From: Apiotrichum sp. Y4204
Lineage: Eukaryota; Basidiomycota; Tremellomycetes; Trichosporonales; Trichosporonaceae
Direction of reading: 5' to 3'
Length of the DNA: 64,000 bases
NCBI GenBank assembly: GCA_025531455.1
Contig: JAMYHL010000001.1
Coordinates: 1,426,001-1,490,000, forward strand
The notes under the pieces are model-generated. The model made no database searches. It worked only from the letters and a program-made list of their open reading frames with translations, and was not told where the DNA came from. Of the stretch, positions 33,406-43,548 are shown in pieces; positions within the stretch are counted from its first letter, which is position 1, and every line of letters starts with the position of its first letter. The position numbers and the translations under genes were made by a program.

Positions 33406-35331
33406 ATGCTCCGCCTTCGCTCCACACCAGCGAGCGTCGCCCGCGTCGTCCCCCCGCTCGCGCAGGTCCTCGTGCGCGCGCTGAGCAGCACCCCCCAGAG
33501 CCTCCGCGACGGCGGGCGGTGGGAGCGTCCCGACCGGCGTGATGTCCCGCGCTGGGGTCTGAGCCGCGAGCGTAGCGGGCCGGATGGGCGAGACGGGCCC
33601 GATGGACGTGATGGGCGTGATAGACGCGACGGAAGCGATGGGCGTAATGGTCGCGATGGACGTGACGCGCGTGAAGGACGAGATGGACGTGACAGCCGGC
33701 ACACGCAGGCGCAGACGCAGGCACAGACGACAGCGCAGCGCCTCGCGCCTGATTTCCGGCAGGTGAAGAAGATCCCGACGTCCAAGTTTCCGCAGCGCCT
33801 TCCGCCCGGGCTCAAGCCCCAGACGCCGAAACCCAAGCCCGAGCCGGTACACCGCCAAAAGGAGAATGTGATGCTTGCGCAGCCGCGCAAGTTCTCGGCG
33901 TTTGAGATCCTCCCCGCGCTACAGGAAACGCTGGCTGAGCGCTTCCCGAATGGATCGACGACGCCGATCCAGAGCCTCGCGCTGCAGCACCTCCTTGCGT
34001 CGCATGGCGAGCCGCACCGCGCGATCCTCGGTGCCGAGACCGGCAGCGGCAAGACGCTCGCGTATCTCCTCCCGCTTATCCAGCATCTGAAGGACACGGA
34101 TACGGGTCCAGGACAGGGAGGCTTTGACGGGCAGGTCGCGCCGCGCGCACTCGTCCTCTCGCCGACGCACGAGCTCACCCGCCAGAGCACCCTTGTCGCG
34201 AAGGGCTTCACCCACGGCGCCAAGCTCCGCGTTGCGGGCGCCAGCTCGCCGGGCACGGTCCGCAACCTCGGCGCGGTGGATATCCTGTTTTCGACGGGGC
34301 GCAGCGCCTCGTCTCTACTTGCTCTTCCGCGGGAGGAGCCCGAGGGCCGCAAGAAGCCCGCGCAGGTGTCAGCACCAGAGCGGCGCGAGTACGAGCGCGA
34401 GGAGATTCTCAACCTGTCCCGCCTCGAGTGGCTGATTATCGACGAGGCGGACGTGCTCCTCGGCCCGGCGTTTGAAACCGAAACGCACAAGGTGATGGAG
34501 CGGATCCGCGCGGTAGCGGGTGACAAGCTCAACATCCTCCTCGTCACCGCCACTCTCCCGCCGTCGCTCCTGCGCGCAGTGGAGAACGAGCCGCTGCTCT
34601 CCTCGGCGCCCTTTGAGCAACACCTCTCTCCGGGACTGCACCGTCTCCCGAAGAGCCTCGAGACGCGCTTCGTACCCTGGAGCAAGGGCGGTAATGCGCA
34701 TGCGGACGTCGCCCACGAGATCAAGCGCGTGTTCGCGGACGAGGCGATGGAGGCACGTCTCCTCCAGGAGAAAGAGGGGAGCCCGAAGCGTAAGACACGC
34801 ACGATGGCGGTCGTGTTCTGCGGCTCGGTCGGCAAGGTCGACGCAATGGCGCGTACCCTCGAGGCGCGCGACATCCCGTGCCTCGCATGGACGGGCGAGA
34901 CGGCTGCGCGCAACGAGCGGCCGGGACATAATGGCCCCCTGGACGCGTTTCTTGTGCAGCACAAGCGGGAGAAGGATGCCGATGCGGATGCCGAGACACC
35001 CGCCACCGGGCCGCGCGTGCTCGTCACGACGTCGCTCCTCTCGCGCGGCCTCGACTTTTCTCCCGCAGTTACGACGACATACCTCCTCGATCCGCCGCGC
35101 AACGTCCTCGACTTTGTGCACCGTGCAGGCCGTGCGGGGCGTGCTGGGCGCCCGGGCCGCGTAGTCGTGTTCGGCATGAGCCACGCCGGACAGAGCAAGT
35201 ACGCGAGCGAGCTGCGCGACGTGCTCGGCAAGACGGAGACGCGCGCGGCGGTCAAGCCTGGCGGCCGGACGTGGAGCGGCAAGCGTGGGGGAGGGGGAGG
35301 ACGCGGAGGAAGCGGGGGTTGGAGGAAGTAG
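33406..35331 (+). CDS. MRH4: Mitochondrial DEAD-box RNA helicase, MRH4-like
   Basis: ATP-dependent RNA helicase; yeast Mrh4 acts in late assembly of the mitochondrial large ribosomal subunit. A single exon encodes 641 residues. The N-terminus is Arg/Ser/Ala-rich with no acidic residue in the first ~30 positions (MLRLRSTPASVARVV), a good mitochondrial presequence. Residues ~60-105 form a run of RDG/GRD units. The helicase core follows: Q-motif-like TPIQSLALQHLL, motif I GAETGSGKTLAYLLPL, motif Ia PTHEL, motif II LIIDEADVLLG, motif III VTATLPPS, then LVTTSLLSRGLDFS and motif VI DFVHRAGRAGRAGRPG. The C-terminus is Gly/Arg-rich. A 661-codon antisense frame exists but is a GC-bias shadow. The family name is confident; orthology to Mrh4 is likely rather than proven. 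Confidence 0.88.
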   Translation: MLRLRSTPASVARVVPPLAQVLVRALSSTPQSLRDGGRWERPDRRDVPRWGLSRERSGPDGRDGPDGRDGRDRRDGSDGRNGRDGRDAREGRDGRDSRHTQAQTQAQTTAQRLAPDFRQVKKIPTSKFPQRLPPGLKPQTPKPKPEPVHRQKENVMLAQPRKFSAFEILPALQETLAERFPNGSTTPIQSLALQHLLASHGEPHRAILGAETGSGKTLAYLLPLIQHLKDTDTGPGQGGFDGQVAPRALVLSPTHELTRQSTLVAKGFTHGAKLRVAGASSPGTVRNLGAVDILFSTGRSASSLLALPREEPEGRKKPAQVSAPERREYEREEILNLSRLEWLIIDEADVLLGPAFETETHKVMERIRAVAGDKLNILLVTATLPPSLLRAVENEPLLSSAPFEQHLSPGLHRLPKSLETRFVPWSKGGNAHADVAHEIKRVFADEAMEARLLQEKEGSPKRKTRTMAVVFCGSVGKVDAMARTLEARDIPCLAWTGETAARNERPGHNGPLDAFLVQHKREKDADADAETPATGPRVLVTTSLLSRGLDFSPAVTTTYLLDPPRNVLDFVHRAGRAGRAGRPGRVVVFGMSHAGQSKYASELRDVLGKTETRAAVKPGGRTWSGKRGGGGGRGGSGGWRK

Positions 35332-35424
35332 AGTAGAGCAATTGTACACGTACACTCCTCATGCGACGATCATCATCATTCTGTACTGCATTCCAGCATC
35401 TACGACTCTGTACTCCAGCGCTGC

Positions 35425-36607
35425 CTACTCCTTGCGCGCAATGATGGTGGCTGCGGCCTGGCACGTCGGGAAGACGAAGAGCTCGGCGATCTGGACGTGC
35501 GGCGGGCGCATGGCACACCACACAATCTCCTCGGCAATGTCCTCGGCGTGCACTGGGGTGTTAGAAAACAGAAAGAAAACCAAACCCGACACAGCAACAG
35601 CATATCCACTGCCCGCCCGCGTTGCGGCACTCACACGGCTCCATGCCCTTGTACACGGCCTTTGCGGCGTCCTCGTCGCCGCGGAAGCGCGTGAGCGCAA
35701 AGTTTGTCTCGACAAAGCCCGGCGCCACCTCGGTCACGCGGATGCCCGTCGCCACGAGCTCCTTCATCAGCGAGGTCGTGAACGCCTTGACCGCGCTGAG
35801 AGGTCAGATACAGTATTAGAATACAGAGGAGACCGTGTCGCTTCCGAGGTCCCGAGTCCCAGGTTCCCAGGTTCCGAGGTTCCGAGGCTCGCCCTCCCTC
35901 GCCCCGCCCGCTACTCACTGCTTGACGGCGCAGTACACCGCGCCGCCGACGTACGCCTCGCGTCCGGCCACCGAGCCAATGTTGATGATATGCTGCGCGT
36001 CAGCCCGATTCCCACCGCCAAAAACGCACGCCAGAGTCCTGCTTCTTAAACTCGGGGAGGAAGCTCTGCGTGACCTGCATGAGGGAGATGACTGAAAAAA
36101 AAAAAGGTCAGCATTTGATCCAATTCCGCCAGGGCCAGGGCCAGCACGCACGGTTCGTGTCGACCATGTAGTCGATATCGGCGAGCTTGATCTCGCCGAC
36201 GCGCTCGGTGCCGACTGCGCCGCCGGCATTGTTGACGAGCACATCAAAGTTCTTGACGCCGAGCGAGCGGAGGGTCGGGACGAGGGCGGCGACCGCGTCG
36301 CGGTCGTTGACGTCGAGTGTCTGCGTAAAGACGTCGATGGTGTGGCCCATCTCCTTTGCCGCGGCGGTGCACTGTGCGCCGACGTCGGAAAGGGCGTCGG
36401 CGCGGCGCGCGAGGAGGACGACGTGTGCGCCGGCGCGCGCGAAGAGGAGCGCGGTCGCTGCGCCGATACCGCCTGACGCGCCGGTGATTACGGCTGTTGG
36501 ATTAATATGCGTTAGTGGACAGAGGACATACCGGTCTTGCCCTGCAGGCTGCTGTTAGCTTGAGCTTTGGGGAGGGCTTACCGCTTGGTGTTGAAGAGCT
36601 CGGGCAT
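35425..36607 (-). CDS. NADP-dependent short-chain dehydrogenase (YMR226C/YdfG-like)
   Basis: Classical SDR, probably a 3-hydroxy acid or serine dehydrogenase. The seven exons splice in phase to about 270 residues. The Rossmann motif is [13 protein letters not shown]; the ARRAD segment after beta-2 suggests NADP. Other features are [12 protein letters not shown], catalytic Ser in [11 protein letters not shown], the Tyr/Lys pair in VYCAVKHAVKAF, and [13 protein letters not shown]. The C-terminus includes [12 protein letters not shown] and [14 protein letters not shown], typical of the YMR226C group. Exon 1 encodes only MPELFNTK, and exon 2 only a few codons (RLQGKT), so the 5' end depends on small-exon predictions. 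One intron has an 11-A run (T-rich on the coding strand) before its acceptor. No targeting signal is seen, so it is probably cytosolic. Confidence 0.9.
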
Positions 36608-36878
36608 GGTGGAGTGAGTGGGTGTTGATGAAGGGACTTGGGAGTTGTGGGTTGAGTTTGTCCGACAGGACAGACAGGGTCCGGAGGGTGTCAGTTGGAG
36701 TGGCTCGGACAAAGCCGAGGGAGATTGCCGATCAGAGCTGATAACAAGAATCTTGCATTGTCATGCTCAATGACATTGATGCAAGCCTTCGGGTAGTCAT
36801 CATGGGCAGTCGCCCTTTTACATCGTAAGAGTGTGGCTGATCATGGTACAGAACAAGGTACAAGCACTACCCCAGCGT
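36608..36878. other. Intergenic region
   Basis: 271 bp between the SDR start and the stop of the TPX2-like gene, both on the minus strand. It contains the SDR promoter; no other element was identified. Confidence 0.4.
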
Positions 36879-39091
36879 TCACGCCTTGCGCGCGTACATG
36901 GCCGGCAGGGGGCGCGCCCTGATGACGGCCGCCTTGCGGCTCTCGCGGTCCAGCTGCTCCTCAATCTCGGCCTGGACACGCGCAATCTCCGCCTTGCGCT
37001 CCTCTTCCTCTGCCCTGCGCCTCGCCAGTTCAGCTTCGAATTGCGCGCGCGCAGCTGCACGAGCGCGTGTCGCGCGGCCGGGAGTCGTACCGGTCGTTGT
37101 AGTGCCCGCAGCGGCACGAATTGTGCGGGCCGGCGGCTTTGACTGTTCCCCGAGCCTCTCCACTACAGCGCGCTTGATAGCCAGCTCGCGCGCGCGCTCC
37201 AGATCACGCAGACGGACGGGCAAGTCCCGCGTGGCGGAGCTTTTCTTCGCTTTTGTGCTTGTCGCCTTTGTGCTTGTCGCCTTTGTGATTGTCCCAGCGA
37301 CTGTTGGTTTGGGGCGCACATTCTCCCTGCTGGCAACCGTTTTCGAAACACCCAGCGGTCGAGTGATGGGTTCACTGCGCGGATTGGTGGACTTGTTAGG
37401 AGGAGCAGACGGGCGAGTGGCAACCATATCGCGGGCAATCACACGCTTGGCTACAACAGGACCGGGCCGCGGAGGAGCCGCAGAGGAAGTTTTGTAAGAT
37501 TTCGTAGGCTTTGGCTTGCCGACATTAGAAACCACTGCCGGTCGCGACGGAGGCGGCTTTGCGTGGGGTCGAGCTGTGTCTCGGCTGCTCTTGATGGGGA
37601 ATTGTGATGGTGCGTCCTGAGTGGAGCTCGACGGCTCAGGCGCTGGTAGGGTTGATGGAATAGTATTGAGGTTTGGTTGTGAGACGGGAACTTCAACACC
37701 CGATGTCGGAGCAGCCACAGTGTCTGCCATGACGTCCTGTGCAGAGGTGACGGGCGCCGAGGTGACGGGCGCCGAGGTGACGGGCGCCACGGGTGAAGGA
37801 GCAGCAGGAGTGGATTGCACAAGGCTAGCAAGAAAGCTAAGAACCTTCGACGCAGTCGATGTAGTGCTGGTAAACGAGACGTTGGCTGCGCTGGCGGATG
37901 AGACATTGGCGGCCGCACCGAGGCTTGCACGTGGAGTTGTCTCCCAGTCCTCCGGCTTGCCATCCATGGTGGTCTTTGATAGCTCGGGCGATGCCCAACG
38001 GGGGGAGTTGGGCACCGCGAAGGACCGTGTTGCGCGCCTCGGAGATAGGTGGGCGAGAGAGGGGCGAGGGGGAAGAACGTCGTGGACAATAGAACGAGGA
38101 GGATTAGATGCCGCCGGCGTCGCGGAGATCCAAGAGCGTGAGACATCCTCCGGATAGGCGATAGATGGCTCCGTGGATGCAAACAGCCCCTTCGATGGCG
38201 GCAGCCGCGATGCCGCAGGAGTGGAGGACGGCAGGATGGGTGGAACGTCAAGCTTTGCAAAGCTGGAGTCCGCGGGTAAGCGGGCAAAGTTCCTAGAGCC
38301 GGATGCTTCTCCTGACTCGACCGACGCATCCAGCACGGGAGAGAGGTGAGACCGGCGGCTCCTCTGAGAGCCACGAGTGCGCCTCGACATGGCAAGCTCT
38401 GTTCCCTCAGCGGACTCGCGCGCACGCTCCACGCGAGAAAGGGTGCGTCCCCCGGTCATTAACGAGATGCAAACCCTTTCACCGGGCCGGCGTAGACGAT
38501 CCAGTGAGACAGACCGGTTCGCGTGAACGGACGATTCCTGTGACATAAGAATACGACTTTCTCGAGCATAAATTTCAACAACAAACTCACATTCGAATGC
38601 TTAATCCTCGATTCGTCTACGACTTGGGGAGCCCTTGCCAATGGGGACTCGGCTTCCCGCGGAGAATCGGACACAGGATCATAGACTTCGGCCCGCCTTG
38701 GCCGGCGGCGAGTCGAGGGCGGCTCGGGAGCGGCGGGGCGCTTGAGCGACATAGCCCGTTCCGGGACCGGTGGAGAGGGTGGGGAGCAGGCAGCGGGTGT
38801 TGGATCCGGAAAACGCTCGGCGCGGGTAAACACGTCCCGTTGTGAGGCTGGAACTGCCAGGTTCATTGTTGTGCGGCGCGGGCTTGCGGCTGGGAGAGGT
38901 ACTCTGGAGCTGGAGGGCACAGGAGCTGGGGGCGTGTCGGCCCACACCGAGTTCTCGGCGAGGGAGAAGCCGTCAAACACCGGCCGGATTTGACCCATCG
39001 GCGTCTCTGCCTGCGGGGCCGTGCGCGGCAGCATGGGGGTGGCGGCTGTGCGGCGGGGGATGCCCGACCGGGTGCTCCGCATTGGGGCCAT
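36879..39091 (-). CDS. Disordered protein with a C-terminal TPX2-like microtubule-binding domain
   Basis: Two exons (38591-39091 and 36879-38537) separated by a 53-nt phase-0 intron encode 719 residues. Nearly all of it is Ser/Pro/Ala/Arg-rich and probably disordered. The last ~60 residues form a charged helix (QFEAELARRRAEEEERKAEI, then a QAEIEEQLDRESRKA stretch) ending VIRARPLPAMYARKA. Helix followed by KARPMP-FY-like sequence is the pattern of the TPX2 C-terminal domain (PF06886), found in spindle microtubule proteins that activate Aurora kinase. The basic Pro-rich body, with clusters such as STKATSTKAKKSS, also fits a microtubule binder. In the middle, APVTS repeats are encoded by three 15-bp copies. 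The start was taken at MAPMRSTRSG; a longer in-frame start at 39301 is possible. The domain call comes from pattern recognition and needs a profile search. Confidence 0.65.
37744..37788 (-). repeat. 15-bp in-frame tandem repeat, three copies
   Basis: GAGGTGACGGGCGCC is repeated three times without change inside the TPX2-like coding sequence; on the coding strand it encodes APVTS units. Confidence 0.85.
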
Positions 39092-39635
39092 CGTGGGCAG
39101 ATGGGGGAAAGTCGAAAGAGGTATCACTGAGAACGGTTGGGGGGATGTGGATGATGGCGACGACGGGGATGATGATGGTGAGAAAGAGGATGAGGATGAG
39201 GAGGAGAAAGAGAAAGGAAGACAATAAAGTCCGAGTCGGAGGGAAGGCAATGTTTTGTGTGCTTTGTTTGTTTGGTCTTGTTGGCTGTTTGTTGACATCA
39301 ACTCCAGTCACCCTGCACACCGCCTGGGGGGGGGATAATTATATTACGTAAAACTTACGGTCTGGTAATCAGGATCCTGATCCACAACTGATTGAATCCT
39401 AATGGTTCCCAAAGGATCCTGATGCATTGCATCATTGCTAATTGCTAGTTGCTAATTGCTAATTGCTGGTAGAGACGAAGCTCCGCGAGCGCCGTCCACC
39501 ACCACCGTCGCCGCCGCCGCCGTCGTTGCCGACGCCGACACCAACGCGGAGATCATCCCCGAGCCCCGGGCCACCTATGACATCATCCGGAGCTTCCTCG
39601 GAGGATCCCAAGATTCCAAGATGTGACTCCGCCCA
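39092..39635. other. Intergenic region with a heptamer repeat
   Basis: 544 bp holding the 5' region of the TPX2-like gene and the 3' region of the kinase-like gene. It includes GAGGATGAGG-type purine DNA near 39180-39225, an ATTGCTA repeat at 39434-39468, and CCGCCG-rich DNA near 39500-39530. Confidence 0.5.
39434..39468. repeat. ATTGCTA heptanucleotide repeat, five copies
   Basis: Five tandem 7-bp units, three perfect and two with one substitution. Confidence 0.85.
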
Positions 39636-40577
39636 TCAATTGAAGAGTTTACTGGTGATATCACCCCAGTCTTTAAACTTCTCCCGCTCAAGCTTCTCGC
39701 GCGCCTCTGCCTCTCCAAGACCGCGATCGTGGGCAACAGAGGCGACAGTCCGCACTTCCGACAGGGTAGTGATCTTGAGGCGGCGGTCGTCCCCGCGTCG
39801 GATCCAGTCCCAGGCCAGAATGGATGGGTAGACACCCACGTTCTGCAGCGACTTGACCGCGTGCAGCAGGGCACCACTGGCGTCAGCCTATTAAGTGCAA
39901 GATACGCACTGAACACCCCAATCCCACATCTTCCGCCTATTCGGAAACTCCCGCCCTCCGTCCTCCAATACGAGCGCATAGACCTCTCCGCACGCGAACA
40001 GCCCTGCAAAGCGGGGCAGGCAGAGACCTTGTAGGCTTTCGGCCATCTCAAAAGCGTTGACCTCCGTCGCGATGGCTTCGAGGGCGTCTACCTGAGAGGT
40101 ACCGCGGCCCGCACGGCACAGGTGGCTGAGATCCAGTAACTTGACGATAAGGCCGGGCGCCTGAGTATCGCCGACTTGCACCAAACTCGCACTGTACACC
40201 TCGGCTGGTGTGCCCTCGACGACGCGCGTGAACTCGCTGTCATCGTACGGGCGGCAGGAGGTATCAATGTGCTCGGTGAGAACGACCGTGGGCACCAGTG
40301 GATCAAAGGTAACGTCCGCCTCGGGCATCGGTGATGGCCTAGGCGGTAGAACACCACCGGCTCGACGCGGATAGGAAACCTGTCGGATCCCCGAATCGAC
40401 TGGTTCCGGAAGTGCCATGAACGAGATGGGTCGCAGACGGTGAAGTAGTACTGATGGTGCATAGGGCCATGGCGTGAAGTACCATTCTGTGCTACTGAAT
40501 TCGGGGGGAATGGCGATCCGAATGGTGTCGGCGTCGAGGAGCGGGCCGATGGCGTTGGTCAGCGCGTATGGTGGCAT
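39636..40577 (-). CDS. Protein-kinase-fold protein with degenerate catalytic residues
   Basis: Two exons (39910-40577 and 39636-39876) flank a 33-nt intron and encode 302 residues. The layout is that of a small fungal kinase-like protein. The putative beta-3 Lys is in GLIVKLLDLS, a helix-C-like Glu in ATEVNAFEMAESL, and a hinge-like segment is LVLEDGGREF. In related fungal proteins the next block reads roughly LH..GV.H.D....N followed by a DF-type metal motif. Here it is ALLHAVKSLQNVGVYPSILA then WDWIRRGDDRRLKITTLSEV, so the usual His, Asp, Asn and metal Asp positions are Tyr, Ile, Trp and Thr. This suggests a pseudokinase. The start at MPPYALTNA was chosen over an upstream Met near 40706. 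The fold assignment is tentative. Confidence 0.6.
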
Positions 40578-41079
40578 TACGGGTAAGAAGCACCAGTGAA
40601 TGCGGGTCTTGATGCAGTTGGGAAGTGGTAAGTGGGTGAAGTGAACATCGGAAGGGCAGTGGTAGCGGTAGATGACCAAGAGGGGTTGAGTAACCAACGG
40701 CCACAAACATCAGAGGCTGTTCCAGGTGTGCCCAGGTACAGAAAGTAGGAGGTATCGTAAAGTATCGTAAGCTGTGTGCAGGAACAAACACTAGGAGTCA
40801 GTCAGGAGCTCAGGAGAGCCAAGTTCGGCACACTTTTAAGCTGTGTATAGAATCTGGGTCGAAACGAACATTCTGTACTGCTGCATGCTGCAACCGGCGG
40901 CATCCAACCTTCGAGCTTTCGAACGGCTGCCCCGCGGCCAGCACACCAGAAAACAATAACACAGCACACGAGCTAGCTTAGTTGAGGAGGTTTCAGCATC
41001 CTCCGAACTGCCCAAGATGGAGAAACGCTCGGCTTGCTGGTACCGGTACATTATGTCTCTCGGAACGATACGCGAATGG
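40578..41079. other. Intergenic region
   Basis: 502 bp between the kinase-like gene and the esterase stop codon, both minus strand. Nothing else was recognised. Confidence 0.45.
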
Positions 41080-41946
41080 CTATTGGGAGAAACAGACCGA
41101 TCTGAGATGCAGCTGCACACAATGCGCTATGGACAAGGGGATGAGCCCGCCATGCTTGGCGTCCGGGAACGCGTGGTACTCGACGTTAAGCGCGTCGATG
41201 CCAGATAGGAGTTGATACAGGTCGTGTGGGGTGGGTTGGAGCGCGTCGGGCCCTATACAGCTCCCCGAGGCGCACACAGATACTGTCGTCCGAGGCGCTG
41301 CCCCTCGGCCTTGAGACATGGTACAGCCAGCGGCAAATGCCGATGCCTCGCGGAGCAGTTCGCCCGAGTTCCACCATGTCGACGGGTCGGCGGGCACGTA
41401 GCGTGCAAAGAGCCCCGGTCTGCGGAGGAGGGTGTGCATTGCGAAGAGGCCTCCAAACGAATGGCCATACAACGTGAGATTCGCAATGTCGATAGGATAC
41501 CGCGCCTGGAGTGCGGGGAGGAGGTCGGCAACGATCGCGTGCAGAAGGATGTCGTTCCCCCCCGTGCGGAAGTTACCCCGGCGTGGGTCTGGGCCTCGGG
41601 GGATCTCGCCTGGAGGAAGCACCAAGTGCGGGGACGTGAGGTCGTACCACCGGCGTGTGAGGTCGAAGCGCGCCGCGCACGGGTATCCGATACCGACTAG
41701 GAGAAGGGGCGCGTCGGGGGCGGCGGCGTCGCGCTCGTGCCAGAGCAGCGGGAACGTTGCGTTGCCGTCGATGGAGATAATGGCCGAGTATCCCTGCTCC
41801 GGGGGTGGTGTTTTCGGGAGGCCGACGAGAATGCGCCATGGGGCAGAGTCTGGGCCGATGTCGAAGGAAATGGCGCGCGGGTCGTCGATCACCTCGGCGG
41901 GCTCGGGCGGCGGAGGGCCCGGCGGAGAGGGTGAGAGCTGGGTCAT
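41080..41946 (-). CDS. Alpha/beta-hydrolase esterase (siderophore-esterase-like)
   Basis: A single exon of 288 residues from MTQLSPSPPG. The nucleophile elbow is LTLYGHSFGGLFAM (G-x-S-x-G). Upstream are YSAIISIDGNATFPLL and LLLVGIGYPCAARFDLTRRW, the first with the early beta-strands of the putative esterase family (PF00756). Downstream DPSTWWN resembles the conserved SPSxWW segment of IroE/BesA-type siderophore esterases, and HAFPDAKHGGLIPLSI supplies the catalytic His. A TGGNDILLHAIVADLLPAL helix precedes the nucleophile. No signal peptide is obvious at this start, suggesting an intracellular enzyme that could hydrolyse imported ester siderophores; that role is inference. Upstream in-frame Met codons (to 42138) would add a partly hydrophobic extension, so the start is uncertain. 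Confidence 0.8.
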   Translation of the reverse strand: MTQLSPSPPGPPPPEPAEVIDDPRAISFDIGPDSAPWRILVGLPKTPPPEQGYSAIISIDGNATFPLLWHERDAAAPDAPLLLVGIGYPCAARFDLTRRWYDLTSPHLVLPPGEIPRGPDPRRGNFRTGGNDILLHAIVADLLPALQARYPIDIANLTLYGHSFGGLFAMHTLLRRPGLFARYVPADPSTWWNSGELLREASAFAAGCTMSQGRGAAPRTTVSVCASGSCIGPDALQPTPHDLYQLLSGIDALNVEYHAFPDAKHGGLIPLSIAHCVQLHLRSVCFSQ

Positions 41947-42467
41947 GAGGTGGGTGGTGGTGATGAGCAACAAATGTATGATAAAAGTTTGATCTAGAAG
42001 ATGTGTGAGCGGGAGGTCTTGGCATACCATGGACGTGCCAGAGTTCTCGGCCGACGGAGTTTGTCCAACCACTGACGACCATGCGGTGCTTGTGGTTGCA
42101 CCCTGTGTGTTGACATCATGACGTCGCATCATCAACAAGGTTCACGGTTATCAGATAACACCGAGACGCCGATCTGAGCGCACGCGACATGCACGTCTTA
42201 TCGCAATGCTGACTCCATGAGATATGCCGTCCACAGAATACCCACACCTGGGGCCACACACGGAATCCGCCATGCCCGCGTGCCACGGGCTTGTGACTTT
42301 TCTGAGGAGCCAAAACGGCACACACTGGTACACAGGAGCCCGAGCTTGGGACTTGAACGAAACAGTGGGGATAGCTCTGTCTCGCAGTGAGGCGTGTCGT
42401 GGTTACCACATATCCTGACCATGTTGACCATCTTTCATCTCCCATACCCCTACAAATCCATGCAAGC
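41947..42467. other. Intergenic region
   Basis: 521 bp between the esterase start and the stop of the next minus-strand gene. A T-loop-like string at about 42340-42357 does not fold into a tRNA. Nothing else is supported. Confidence 0.45.
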
Positions 42468-43548
42468 CTAGATCGCCTCATCGAGCACCTCAACCAGGTC
42501 GGTGCATCCGTCCGACACGTTGGTTCCAAAACGGTCCGCCGGGAAGGTGATGTAGAGCACGCCACCCTCAACCTGGGGCTCGCAGTAATTGCCCCTCTTG
42601 AGCTCCCCGACGCGGAGCGCAATCTCGTTAGTAGACACGGCCTCGGCGAACGCTTCGCGGAGCATGTCGTCGCTGTCAAACTTGAGGCTCTTGAGCGCGG
42701 TCGGCAGGGCGTCAAAGTATGCAAATACCAGGGTACCCATGCGCGACTCCCAGTCGCCCACCTCGCTGCCCTTGAGACCGGCGGAGAGCGCGTCAAAGTT
42801 GGGGTTGAAGGTGATGCTGTCGTTCTGGAGAATCGCCCGCACTTCGGTAAGGACATCGGCGATCTTGGGCTCATAGCTCCTCGCAATTCCCGCCTGGGCG
42901 GTGGCGCTGAGCGCGGAGCCCGTGTCCACCGCGTCGATTGCCTGGAGGAGGGCGTCCTGCGCGAGCGAGTCGTTGACGTTTGTCCACACCGCGTCGGGCG
43001 AGAAGAGGATGACCAGGCGGCCGTCCTTGATCGCCGGGCCGCAGTACGAGTATGTCTTTGCGGGGTCGGCCTCGAGCGAAAGCACGTGCTTCGCCGCGGC
43101 GGCGTTCAGAGCAGAGATCACCGTCGATCCCCCGTACTGTGCCGTGTACTCGAGCTGCGAGGGCGCCGACTCCATGTACCTGATGTCAGTGGACCAATTC
43201 AGATCGCACGTTGGGAGCAATGCGACGCCCTACAGGGGACGACTCGGCGCAGTACTCCGAGGTCCGAGGAGTGGACTCATGATCGGTGCACCTGCCACCA
43301 ACGCTCACTCACTCGGCAATGATGCAGCCGAGCTGGCCAGTCCGGTCAGCCGCAACGGTGTACGGGGCAATAGCGAGGGGGTCGACCTCGACGGTCCACG
43401 CCGTGCCGAGGATGGCAGTCAGGCGGGCCTCGACCTCGGCCTTCTTGGGCTCCCAGTTGTCCCGGACTACTGTCAGCTGTGCTCAGAGGGGAGACGTACG
43501 GTCCTTGCGGTCCATGAGGGAGAGCTTGGCGGCGGCGGGAAGGGCCAT
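42468..43548 (-). CDS. Unknown 304-residue protein
   Basis: Three exons (43500-43548, 43313-43466, 42468-43179) splice in phase. The product starts MALPAAAKLSLMDRKDL, then LRDNWEPKKAEVEARLTAIL and WTVEVDPLAIAPYTVAADR. It is mostly alpha/beta in character with good codon bias. Notable stretches include LVILFSPDAVWTNVNDSLA, a helical LQNDSITFNPNFDALSAGL, and two related segments: RLVILFSPDAVWTNVND and VLYITFPADRFGTNVSD. This similarity suggests an internal duplication. No signal peptide, membrane span or catalytic motif is recognised. A TATATAAG element lies about 75 bp upstream of the start. The family is not recognised; probably a conserved fungal hypothetical. Confidence 0.85.

Noticed and set aside
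33297..35282. 661-codon minus-strand open frame opposite the DEAD-box helicase gene
   Set aside because: It is a by-product of GC-rich codon bias on the sense strand; the sense strand has all helicase motifs and the antisense product is Arg/Ser low complexity.
42335..42360. GGACTTGAAC string resembling a reverse-strand tRNA B box
   Set aside because: No pairing T-stem and no acceptor stem at the expected distance.
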